From the NCBI RefSeq assembly GCF_002886255.1, contig NZ_KZ614149.1:1798001-1862000 (forward strand): 64,000 bases of DNA, read 5' to 3'. The stretch's first letter is position 1; every line of letters begins with the position of its first letter. This document shows positions 18,270 to 26,108 of the stretch, in pieces. Source of the DNA: Alteribacillus bidgolensis (GTDB lineage Bacteria; Bacillota; Bacilli; Bacillales; Marinococcaceae). A program made the position numbers and the translations under genes. The notes under the pieces are model-generated. The model searched no databases, had not been told where the DNA came from, and worked only from the letters and a program-made list of their open reading frames with translations.

Positions 18270-19763
18270 TCACAATACCTTCTGCTGTTTTTCTTTCTTT
18301 TTTTCTAATAACTGCTTCAATGCCTCTTTTTCTTTTCGGGAGACAAGAATATATAAAAAATCTCCAGCTTGAATGTCCGTTTCTCCATAAGGGGTAATTA
18401 ATCTCTCATCTCTTACAATAGCACTGATTGTCGCTTTCCGTGGAAAAGGAATTTCGTGTAATTTTTTACCAACAACCGCTGTTTCCTGGTTGGTTTTGAA
18501 TTGCACCATTTCAGCATTCGCTTTTCCAATCGAAATTAACTCAATAGAGTGGTGAGGAGTATCCTTTTTAGGTCCCACAAGGTTTAGCATTTTTGCTACA
18601 TGGGATATTGTCGAACCTTGAACTAATGCGGACGTTAACACGATGAAAAATACGACATTAAAAATCAATTGACTGTTTTCTAATTCTGCAACCACTGGAA
18701 ATGTGGCTAAAACAATTGGAACAGCCCCACGTAATCCCGCCCAAGATACGAATATTTTTTCTTTAAACGTGAATTTCATTCCTAAAGTGGATAGAAATAC
18801 AGCTATAGGACGTGCGACAAACATTAGTATAATAGACATTAGTAACCCGTAAAGGACGATTTCCATCGTAAATAGTTGTTCCGGGAAAGCTAGTAAGCCA
18901 AGAATAATGAACATAAGAATTTGCGCCATCCAAGCAAACCCTTCATTAAATTGAAAGATGGAATATCGATAGGTTAACTCGGAGTTGCCGATCACTAATG
19001 CAGCCACATATACAGCTAAAAACCCACTACCGCCTATAAAGGCTGTGACACTATAGGTTAATAAAGCAAACGCTACAGAAAAAATAGGATAAAGTCCACT
19101 CGATTCTAGGTTAATTCGGTTAATGGAATAAGAAGCAGCTTTTCCTATAATAAAACCAAGTCCTAACCCAATTCCCATTTGCCAAAAAAAGTTTGGAATA
19201 AGCATTAATAGACTCATATCATCTGCAAGAATTAACTCAATGAATCCAAGGGTCAAAAATACAGCCATCGGATCGTTAGTCCCAGATTCAGCCTCCAAAG
19301 CAGCCCCCATTTTTGCCTTGATGTTTCGTTCTTTTAAAGCGGCAAATACGGCTGCAGCATCTGTTGAGCCTACAATGGCACCAAAAAGGAAAGCTTCAAA
19401 CCATGTTATATCAAAAATTAACATTGCTGATAAACCCACAATAGCAGAGGTTAGAAATACTCCTAGCGTAGCTAAGGAAAGTGCTGGTACAGCAACTGAC
19501 TTAACAGTTGTCCATTTCGTCTGAAGGCCCCCTTCAAACAATATTACAACCAAAGCTAAAATACCAATAAGTTGGGCTGCTTCAGCATTATCGAAGTAAA
19601 CTAAACCTAAACCATCACTGCCAATAATCATACCGACAAGGATAAAAAGAACAAGTGCAGGAAGCCCAAAACGATCCGAGAACTTTGCTACTAACACCCC
19701 ACTAATTAACAGCAAAGCCCCCAAAAGAACAAAGGCGTCATTTCCGAATGCTTCCAAAAACAT
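18270..19763 (-). CDS. Cation/proton antiporter, NhaP2/CvrA type with TrkA-C domain
   Basis: 497 residues with about 12 membrane helices over residues 1-395. The core GTNDPMAVF with preceding GSTDAAAVFAAL is the ion-translocating pair of CPA1 antiporters, and ILFEGGLQTKW is the characteristic third-helix motif. A C-terminal TrkA-C (RCK-C) regulatory domain follows (VVGKKLHEIPFPRKATISAI ... GDFLYILVSRKE). K+/H+ or Na+/H+ exchange for pH and salt homeostasis is expected; the ion is not readable from sequence. It starts 13 bp after a recombinase gene in the same direction. Confidence 0.88.
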   Translation of the reverse strand: MFLEAFGNDAFVLLGALLLISGVLVAKFSDRFGLPALVLFILVGMIIGSDGLGLVYFDNAEAAQLIGILALVVILFEGGLQTKWTTVKSVAVPALSLATLGVFLTSAIVGLSAMLIFDITWFEAFLFGAIVGSTDAAAVFAALKERNIKAKMGAALEAESGTNDPMAVFLTLGFIELILADDMSLLMLIPNFFWQMGIGLGLGFIIGKAASYSINRINLESSGLYPIFSVAFALLTYSVTAFIGGSGFLAVYVAALVIGNSELTYRYSIFQFNEGFAWMAQILMFIILGLLAFPEQLFTMEIVLYGLLMSIILMFVARPIAVFLSTLGMKFTFKEKIFVSWAGLRGAVPIVLATFPVVAELENSQLIFNVVFFIVLTSALVQGSTISHVAKMLNLVGPKKDTPHHSIELISIGKANAEMVQFKTNQETAVVGKKLHEIPFPRKATISAIVRDERLITPYGETDIQAGDFLYILVSRKEKEALKQLLEKKKEKQQKVL

Positions 19764-19776
19764 ATTTAGCCTCCCG

Positions 19777-20352
19777 TTATAAATTCACATCTATTTTGTG
19801 TCGTTCTGTTTTTTCTACTCCGATGTATTTTAATGTCTCAGATGGAGCAGCTTGATGAAATCTTTGTTGAATGAAAGAAACGGCGATCCCTTTCACATAA
19901 GCATGATACCCAAATGTTTTCCGAAGGGTATGAGTTCCCGCTTTTTCTTTAATTCCCACTTTTTTGGCAGCTTCATTAATAATACGGTAGGCCTGCTGTC
20001 TAGTAATAGGGTTTTCGCCCCGGGAAGATTGAAACAAGTAGCTATGCTGTAAACCTATCTCGGTTTGAAAGTGATGTTTAAATGCCCGTCTTATTTGCTC
20101 ATTTAAATAAACAGACTGGTTATCTATTTCCATAAAGAGGCGGAAGTTTCCCTGATTGTCAACGACATCTTCAACCTTCAATTGAAGTAACTGTCCTATA
20201 CGTAATCCCGTGTTAATCCCCATGACAAACAATAAATAATCTCTGGTGGATTTCTTTTTTATTACTTCTTTCATTAATTGAATTTTCTGTACATCTTTTA
20301 TAGTAGATACATATTCCACCCGTGACCACCCCAACACGTAACTTAATATCAT
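19777..20352 (-). CDS. Minimal tyrosine recombinase (catalytic domain only)
   Basis: 191 residues with the full catalytic set of phage-integrase-type enzymes: Arg51 (NTGLRIGQLLQL), His141-x-x-Arg144 (HTLRKTFGYH), His166 and nucleophile Tyr176 (LKYIGV). No arm-binding or core-binding N-terminal domain is present, as in B. subtilis YoeC-type stand-alone integrases. The start at ATG 20352 has a poor ribosome site; a GTG near 20319 with GGGGTGG upstream is an alternative. No att-like repeats were recognised nearby. The tight 13-bp link to an antiporter gene is unusual. Confidence 0.82.
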   Translation of the reverse strand: MILSYVLGWSRVEYVSTIKDVQKIQLMKEVIKKKSTRDYLLFVMGINTGLRIGQLLQLKVEDVVDNQGNFRLFMEIDNQSVYLNEQIRRAFKHHFQTEIGLQHSYLFQSSRGENPITRQQAYRIINEAAKKVGIKEKAGTHTLRKTFGYHAYVKGIAVSFIQQRFHQAAPSETLKYIGVEKTERHKIDVNL

Positions 20353-20846
20353 TTTACCATGAATGTATGTTACCTAATACTAATATGCTTTTCTCGATAG
20401 CTATTTAAATGTTCTCCATCACTTTACATAATGAAGATATAAAAAAAAGCCTCCTTATTATCAAGAGGACTGCTCTCTAGTAAACTTCATTAACGAGACG
20501 GTTAATGAATCATGACTTCCAAACGGCAATTCATAATTACTTCAGCCATATTAGTTTTTGGATATCCTATCTAATTAAGGCAACTTAATCTTACTGTATT
20601 TTTGTTTTTACATCTTCCTGTTTCTAATATGAGAAATAATTTACATTCCTCCTCCATTTAAAACGGTGGTTATTATTAATTTTGTATTGCTCTTCTTGCA
20701 GGAGGAGTGGGTTGTATTTTTCTTCCAATCTATACGGAATTACAGGTAGTTTCTCTTTTTATTTGGTCCATTTTGGGGAGTATAATTACTTTATAATGAA
20801 ATATGTTTACATATAGGTCAATGCTCAATCAGGGAGGATACATTCA
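20353..20846. other. Gene-poor intergenic region with possible transporter remnant
   Basis: No intact gene. On the plus strand near 20680-20780 one frame reads LAGGVGCIFLPIYTELQ and SLFIWSILGSIITL, which could be a shred of an MFS transporter, but this is weak. The last 80 bp hold the yunB leader. Confidence 0.3.
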
Positions 20847-21623
20847 TTGAGGAAAAGAAAATTGCGTACTCCCGGTAAGTATCCTTTATCTTTTGGAAAG
20901 GTATTAATCATTTCTCTATGCATTTTCATCATATTAACTATTCAAGGTATTTGGCTGGTTAATAAACAAATTACTCCAACCTTATTGGAAATCGCAAACC
21001 TTGAAACGCAAAAAATTGCCACCTCAACAATCAACTATGCCGTAACCTCTACTTTAAAGGATGTAGACATGAATAAATTAATCGAAATAGAAAAAGGGGA
21101 TAATGGTGAAGTAGCATCTATTGGTTTTAACAGTAATGTTTACAACCAAGTAACCACAAATGCCGTCTCTGAAGCCCAACATTACTTGATGAAAATGGAA
21201 CAAGGGGCGGTTCCAGAATCAGCTTCCCAATTTATTGCACATCATTCAAAGGAAGAAGATAGCGCCTTATACAGTATCCCATTAGGAAGAGCTACCGATA
21301 ATGCCATATTAGCTCAGTTAGGACCTTTAATTCCTATTGAACTTACTGCAATTGGTGATGTGGATGTTGAATTAAACGAAGAAATACAGGAAAAAGGGAT
21401 TAACAATACTTGGGTCCGAGTCTCTCTTGATTTAGAAGTAGATGTAGAAATCATTATCCCATTTGCTACGGATACCAGCGTAGTGAAAACAACGATCCCA
21501 GTTGGAATGCTTTTTGTCCCAGGTGACGTACCTGATTTTTATAGCGAAAAAGGTGGAGGGGAAATCTCAACACCAGCAGTTATTGAAGAGGAAGAACAAG
21601 AAGTTGATAATTCTAAACAATAA
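20847..21623 (+). CDS. yunB: Sporulation protein YunB
   Basis: 258 residues with an N-terminal membrane anchor (VLIISLCIFIILTIQGIWLV) and a conserved extracytoplasmic domain. Features matching YunB are ITPTLLEIANLETQKIATST and PLGRATDNAILAQLGPLIPI followed by VRVSLDLEVDVEIIIPF. It starts at TTG 20847 behind a strong AGGGAGGA site. In B. subtilis yunB is in the sigma-E regulon and required for full sporulation, so the host is an endospore former. The acidic C-terminal tail (EEEEQEVDNSKQ) seems variable. Confidence 0.9.
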   Translation: MRKRKLRTPGKYPLSFGKVLIISLCIFIILTIQGIWLVNKQITPTLLEIANLETQKIATSTINYAVTSTLKDVDMNKLIEIEKGDNGEVASIGFNSNVYNQVTTNAVSEAQHYLMKMEQGAVPESASQFIAHHSKEEDSALYSIPLGRATDNAILAQLGPLIPIELTAIGDVDVELNEEIQEKGINNTWVRVSLDLEVDVEIIIPFATDTSVVKTTIPVGMLFVPGDVPDFYSEKGGGEISTPAVIEEEEQEVDNSKQ

Positions 21624-21635
21624 TATCTATAAACA

Positions 21636-21675
21636 ACCTCCTGTGACAAACACTGAAATAGCTTACACAGGAGGT
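21636..21675 (+). terminator. Hairpin terminator after yunB
   Basis: Ten-base perfect stem ACCTCCTGTG / CACAGGAGGT with a 20-base loop, followed by a C/T-rich run. The T-tract is weak. Confidence 0.5.
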
Positions 21676-21836
21676 CTGACTTCTTCTATAGGAACATATT
21701 TAGCAAAAGTTCCTCATTATCGTGTGCACACAAGCAGCCCGTCCACTGATAAACATGCATCAAAAACGACAGAATGTATGCTTTCTTATCTGCTAAAAAA
21801 CCTGATCCAGCAGCAGATCTGCGGACCAGGTCAGGA

Positions 21837-22328
21837 TTAGCGGTTATCGATGTTTTCTGGATGCATGTCATGATAGAGCAGCCGTTGAGACGCCATTTCT
21901 TCGTATTTTGTTCCCGAACGGCCGTAGTTGACATATGGATCTATCGAAATGCCGCCGCGCGGAGTAAATTTCCCCCACACTTCCAAATAGCGTGGATCCA
22001 TCAATTCCACCAGATCATTGACAATCATGTTGATCGCATCTTCATGAAAACCGCCGTGGTTGCGATAACTAAACAAATACAATTTTAATGACTTGCTTTC
22101 TACCATTTTCTTTTCAGGTATATAACTAATATATAAGGCAGCAAAATCAGGCTGTCCTGTTTTCGGGCAAAGCGTAGTAAACTCAGGACAGTTAAATTTT
22201 ACAAAGTAGTCCCGGTTCGGATGATTATTTTCAAACGTTTCTAATAGAGACGGATCATATTCAAACGTATAGCTCGTATCTTCACTTCCCAAGTGGGAAA
22301 GGTGCTCTACACCTTTTCCTTCCGGCAT
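21837..22328 (-). CDS. queF: NADPH-dependent 7-cyano-7-deazaguanine reductase QueF
   Basis: Reduces preQ0 to preQ1, the last step before tRNA exchange in queuosine synthesis. The 163 residues match the short YkvM-type enzyme. Catalytic Cys54 is in FTTLCPKTGQPDFA, and the QueF motif VESKSLKLYLFS binds NADPH. Last gene of queCDEF, 5 bp after queE. Confidence 0.95.
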   Translation of the reverse strand: MPEGKGVEHLSHLGSEDTSYTFEYDPSLLETFENNHPNRDYFVKFNCPEFTTLCPKTGQPDFAALYISYIPEKKMVESKSLKLYLFSYRNHGGFHEDAINMIVNDLVELMDPRYLEVWGKFTPRGGISIDPYVNYGRSGTKYEEMASQRLLYHDMHPENIDNR

Positions 22329-22333
22329 ATTTC

Positions 22334-23053
22334 TTACACTCCTTGTTTATTCCCCCACAGCAATGTATGCAGCTGCGGCAGGACTTTCACTTCGTTTAAA
22401 CGCTCAGAAGCAATAACTTTTTCCACCAGCTCTTCATATCTGTTTAATAAATGAGACAGCAGCCAGCTGTTATCGGCTGTCTCGAGATGCTCATTACCTG
22501 TTTGTAAAAACATAGCAATGTGCGGGTATCGCTGATGCACGTCTACAGCATATTCCAAATCTTTATCGTCAAATATGACGATTTTTAAACTGACTTCTTT
22601 ATCTTCCCGATCGTTTAATTGGCGAATATATTCATCGAGCTGCTCCCAGTTTGTATCCATGCCAGAACTAGGCGGTTTAGGAGAAATCGTTACTTCATCA
22701 ATGTCTTTCATCCAGTGCTGCCAAATCGTACCTTGTGTTTCTACAGCGGTTTTTATTCCTTTTTCTTGCAGCATTTTAACGACTTCACCCAATCCGCTGT
22801 GAAGAGCTGGATTTCCGCCTGAAATCGTAACATGGTTAAAAGCAGCACCGCCAATGGTTTCGAGCTTTTCAATAATCTCATCAACGTTTAACAGCTCCGC
22901 TTGTTGCGAACCATCCCACGTAAAAGCCGAATCGCACCATGAACAGCGGTAATCACAGCCGCCGGTCCGAATAAACATTGTTTTTTGTCCGATAACCATT
23001 CCTTCTCCTTGAATAGTCGGCCCGAAAATTTCTAATACAGGGACTTTTTTCAT
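22334..23053 (-). CDS. queE: 7-carboxy-7-deazaguanine synthase QueE (radical SAM)
   Basis: Radical SAM ring contraction of 6-carboxytetrahydropterin to 7-carboxy-7-deazaguanine. The 239 residues begin MKKVPVLEIFGPTIQGEG; the cluster-binding cysteines are 33, 37 and 40 (CDYRCSWC). ATG 23053 overlaps the queD stop (ATGA), which settles the start; a longer in-frame ATG at 23131 lies inside queD. The ribosome site AGGGG lies within queD. Confidence 0.94.
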   Translation of the reverse strand: MKKVPVLEIFGPTIQGEGMVIGQKTMFIRTGGCDYRCSWCDSAFTWDGSQQAELLNVDEIIEKLETIGGAAFNHVTISGGNPALHSGLGEVVKMLQEKGIKTAVETQGTIWQHWMKDIDEVTISPKPPSSGMDTNWEQLDEYIRQLNDREDKEVSLKIVIFDDKDLEYAVDVHQRYPHIAMFLQTGNEHLETADNSWLLSHLLNRYEELVEKVIASERLNEVKVLPQLHTLLWGNKQGV

Positions 23054-23499
23054 GATGAAAAATCCCCTTTCTTCGGGCGGTACACCACATAGCTTGTCGG
23101 TGTTTCCCGCACAAGCACCTGAAGGCAGCACGGTTTGTTGTCACATTGATCTAACTCGCGCTGCACAAGCTGCCAAATCGTCCTTGCCACTACTTCTGTA
23201 GTAGGAAACGTATCTGCTGAATTTGTTTGAGACTCGCCAAATTCGTGGTAATCGTTTAATAAGGAATGGTCAAACCGCTTATGAACAATGTCTTTTAACA
23301 ATTTAAAGTCGATTAAAAAGCCAGTGTCATTCAATTCGTCTCCCGCGATGGTCAGATTAATGACATACGTATGTCCATGAATATTTGTGCATTTGCCTGC
23401 AGCACTTGCAGGGATAAAATGCGCTGCTGCCAAATGCATATCCTTATTCAATTCATATCGGTATTCATGCTGTACTTGCGGGTAAAATTGATGAAGCAT
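23050..23499 (-). CDS. queD: 6-carboxytetrahydropterin synthase QueD
   Basis: Converts dihydroneopterin triphosphate to 6-carboxytetrahydropterin. The 149 residues carry zinc ligands His27, His41 and His43 (HGHTY) and catalytic Cys37 (GKCTNIHGHTY). Its ATG shares one base with the queC stop, and it overlaps queE by 4 bp, so the four genes are a tightly coupled operon. Confidence 0.94.
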   Translation of the reverse strand: MLHQFYPQVQHEYRYELNKDMHLAAAHFIPASAAGKCTNIHGHTYVINLTIAGDELNDTGFLIDFKLLKDIVHKRFDHSLLNDYHEFGESQTNSADTFPTTEVVARTIWQLVQRELDQCDNKPCCLQVLVRETPTSYVVYRPKKGDFSS

Positions 23500-24191
23500 T
23501 ATTCTTCCCGTTCCTTTTCTTTAATATATTGTTCATAACCAGCCTGGCGCAGCCTGCATGCTGGACATTCTCCGCAGCCGTCCCCTGGGACGCCGTTGTA
23601 GCAGGTTAATGTCTTTTCTTTAACATAGGAAAGTCTGCCAAGTTTATCAGCAAGCTCCCATGTTTCTTTTTTATCGAGCCACATTAACGGGGTGTGCAGT
23701 ACAAAGTCTTTATCCAGCGCTAGGTTTAAAGAAACATTCAGTGATTTGACAAACACATCGCGGCAATCGGGGTAACCGCTGTAATCTGTTTCGCAAACCC
23801 CGGTAACAATGTGTTTTGCCCCTTTTTGAGACGCATAGATCGTTGCAAAGGAGAAAAATAACAGATTTCTTCCCTCCACAAAGGTATTTGGCAATTCTCC
23901 ATCTTGGCCGTCCTGAACCTTTATATCATCTCTTGTTAATGCGTTTGGAGCAAGCTGATTTAATAACGACATATCCATCACTTTATGCTCTATACCATGC
24001 TCTTCTGTAATAGATTTCGCCACCTTTAACTCTTCACGATGGCGCTGGCCGTAATCGAAGGTGACAGCACTGACCTCTTCAAATCGTTCAAGCGCCCAAA
24101 ACAAGCAGGTGGTACTATCCTGGCCGCCGCTAAATACGACTACTGCCTTTTCATTAGCAAAACTCAAGGCCAATCCCTCTTTCTTATCCAT
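23499..24191 (-). CDS. queC: 7-cyano-7-deazaguanine synthase QueC
   Basis: ATP-dependent conversion of 7-carboxy-7-deazaguanine to preQ0. The PP-loop SGGQDSTT is at residues 21-28, and the C-terminal zinc motif reads CGECPACRLRQAG. The start is taken at ATG 24191, giving an N-terminus like B. subtilis QueC; an upstream ATG at 24242 would add 17 unusual residues. Neither start has a strong ribosome site. A -10-like TATAAT lies near 24285. I searched the roughly 100-bp leader for a preQ1-I riboswitch and did not find one. Confidence 0.92.
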   Translation of the reverse strand: MDKKEGLALSFANEKAVVVFSGGQDSTTCLFWALERFEEVSAVTFDYGQRHREELKVAKSITEEHGIEHKVMDMSLLNQLAPNALTRDDIKVQDGQDGELPNTFVEGRNLLFFSFATIYASQKGAKHIVTGVCETDYSGYPDCRDVFVKSLNVSLNLALDKDFVLHTPLMWLDKKETWELADKLGRLSYVKEKTLTCYNGVPGDGCGECPACRLRQAGYEQYIKEKEREE

Positions 24192-24409
24192 GTGCCTGCT
24201 TGAAGACACAACTTTTAATATATTTATATAGCCATAAGACATTGTCTGTCTTCAGCTGAACAATTATTTGTTGACAACATTCCCATTATAACATTTTCAG
24301 CTGTATTTAGCTTTTTAAAACTTCCTTGCTTAAAGAAAGCACTATTCACATAATAAATGATTTCCTAATGAAAAGGCTCGATTCTATGATGAACCGAACC
24401 CTTTACGTC

Positions 24410-24557
24410 TTATAGATCGTATATATAAAGTTCTAACAATTTTTTCGGCCTAGAGTAATAATAACCTTGAAGGTAGTGACATTGCAATAATTGCAGCTCA
24501 CCGAACCTGTGATTCTTCTTCTATGCGTTCTGCTATCACTTTCCCAGCCGATCGGAA
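24410..24557 (-). pseudogene. EAL-domain (c-di-GMP phosphodiesterase) C-terminal remnant
   Basis: On the minus strand, one frame reads VIAERIEEESQVR then stops. Shifting frame gives GELQLLQCHYLQGYYYSRPK and KLLELYIYDL to TAA at 24410. Together this is the EAL C-terminus (AEGVET-EQ-L...GCDYLQGYYFSRP). Only about 50 codons and one frameshift remain, without the EAL catalytic residues. It is a dead fragment. Confidence 0.65.
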
Positions 24558-24909
24558 AAACCAATCCACAAAAACCCAAATACCAAATAAATTCCAAAGC
24601 TTCATAATTTTATTTGAAAGCAGCTGTACACGTTTGCGTTTTGTATCCGAATTTCCCCTCTATCTTCCCATAAAGAGTACAGCATCGCTATTTATTATTT
24701 CCGTTGCTTTGTTTCTTTTTAAGAAGTTACTATTAGCGCTCCCTGAATAAAGAAGAAAAAAAGAGTAATTTGAAGAAAATTAAAGAAAATACCGGTTTTT
24801 ATCCGTTTCCACAGGAAATGTTTCCGTTTTCCTCTTTATATTTAGATTTTGCTAAAAAATGTATGGGAGAGGATAATGAAGACATAATGAATAGAAAGAA
24901 GGAATACAA

Positions 24910-25032
24910 ATGAAGAAATTCTTTGAGGATTTTCTTGAAAATAAGTTTGCGCGTTCACAAAAAGAAGCTGCGCGTGTCATTAAAGAGTATCAAGCCGGAA
25001 AAGGGCATATCGACCACTTTTTCTTAAAATAA
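24910..25032 (+). CDS. Small hypothetical protein, 40 aa
   Basis: ATG 24910 to TAA 25032. It starts MKKFFEDFLENKFARSQKEA and ends in GKGHIDHFFLK. A proper ribosome site (AGAAGGA, about 7 bp) precedes it, and a strong terminator follows within 10 bp, so expression as a single short gene is likely. The peptide is an amphipathic, basic helix with a Phe-rich N-terminus. I do not recognise the family. Confidence 0.6.
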   Translation: MKKFFEDFLENKFARSQKEAARVIKEYQAGKGHIDHFFLK

Positions 25033-25040
25033 AACGAATG

Positions 25041-25089
25041 GAAGGTATCTTTTAAGTGTTATTCACTTAGAGGATGCCTTCTTTTTTTA
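25041..25089 (+). terminator. Strong rho-independent terminator
   Basis: Long stem beginning GAAGGTATCT and closing GGATGCCTTC, loop near TTATT, followed by TTTTTTT. It ends the 40-aa gene and abuts a TA-flanked element. Confidence 0.85.
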
Positions 25090-25170
25090 TACTTTGGGGA
25101 TATTTGACTTTGTTGAAGGTTCAAAGTATATTGCCGTTCGGACTTGGTGGTAAGCTGAGTTTTTCTAATA
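25090..25170 (-). repeat. TA-flanked intergenic element, short form (77 bp)
   Basis: The element occupies 25092-25168 with TA at both borders (25090-25091, 25169-25170). On the minus strand it begins TTAGAAAAACTCAGCTTACC and ends CCCCAAAG, with the conserved core CAACAAAGTCAAA. It lacks the right hairpin arm present in the 91-93 bp copies. Confidence 0.75.
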
Positions 25171-25411
25171 AAACTGTTTTAAAACAAGCCGATTCACGGT
25201 AAGCTTCAGTACCAGCAGCCGCCTCACTCATTAACCCATTTCACCTGAAAACTCTGCTAAGTGTCAAAAGTCAAAAAATTAATGCATAAAATCAGGCTTT
25301 CTTCTGCTGCCGACTGGTTCTTTTACGGAACGGCGATGTGTTTTCATACAACATTGGAAGAGCCGCCTCCCATGCTTTTGAGACAGCTCCTTGGCGGCTT
25401 TGTTTTTGAAG

Positions 25412-25954
25412 TTATTTTTCACTTGTTTCTTCATCGAGGTAAACTTGGCTTCCAACTGCTTTTCGCTGTCCTTGATATTTTCCTTGGTATGGCACCGCTG
25501 CTTTTTTATCCATAAATGCGAATACGAGCTGAGCTATTCGGCGCCCGGCTTTTAACCGGATAGGCAGGCGATTAGCGTTATAAAGTTCAAGGGTGATTTC
25601 CCCTTCAAAGCCGGGGTCGACCCAGCCGGCATTTTGTATAAACAGCCCCATCCGGCCGATAGAACTTCTTCCTTCCACAAATGCAGTCACTTGATCTGGA
25701 AGTCGGATATATTCTTTCGTGGTAGCAAGCAAGAAAGAATGAGGCGGAATGATGACTTCTTCACTTTCAAACTCTACGTATTTTGCCGGTTCATCTAGAG
25801 CAATGGATTCAATCGCATTTTCATCAATTTTTAAAAAATGAGTGCCCAGTCTTATATCTACGGATGCTGGCTGGATTTGATGTTCCTTGATGGGATCGAT
25901 CTGCAGCTCCTCTTGGTCTATCATGGTTTTGATTGTTTGGTCCGATAAAATCAA
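25412..25954 (-). CDS. dcd: dCTP deaminase
   Basis: Deaminates dCTP to dUTP for dTMP synthesis. The 180 residues show the trimeric Dcd/dUTPase fold motifs: QPASVDIRLGTHFL near residue 28, EGRSSIGRMGL and NAGWVDPGFEGEITLEL with the catalytic Glu. The C-terminal YQGKYQGQ is typical of Dcd. No partner gene is adjacent; it lies between gene-poor sequence and the SpoVB-like gene. Confidence 0.93.
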   Translation of the reverse strand: MILSDQTIKTMIDQEELQIDPIKEHQIQPASVDIRLGTHFLKIDENAIESIALDEPAKYVEFESEEVIIPPHSFLLATTKEYIRLPDQVTAFVEGRSSIGRMGLFIQNAGWVDPGFEGEITLELYNANRLPIRLKAGRRIAQLVFAFMDKKAAVPYQGKYQGQRKAVGSQVYLDEETSEK

Positions 25955-26108
25955 CAGTATTGCCTCCTGGTCTCTCGTTAAATTCTTTTTCTCTTATTTA
26001 GTATATATAATTGCACAAGCTTACGCTAGAGAAGGATAAGATTGTGGTTCATTTTTTTATGGATGAATCGTTCATCCTGTTTCCATTCTAGTCTCCTCTC
26101 TACATTTT

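Noticed and set aside
24192..24300. Possible preQ1 riboswitch before queC
   Set aside because: queC operons often have one, but the C-rich loop and AAAAAACTA tail of preQ1-I were not found in the leader.
24523..24750. A 75-codon plus-strand frame
   Set aside because: It is antisense to the EAL remnant, lacks a ribosome site and has no recognisable protein pattern.
25261..25515. An 84-codon plus-strand frame overlapping dcd
   Set aside because: Over 100 bp lie antisense in dcd, the start lacks a ribosome site, and the rest is hairpin-forming intergenic sequence.
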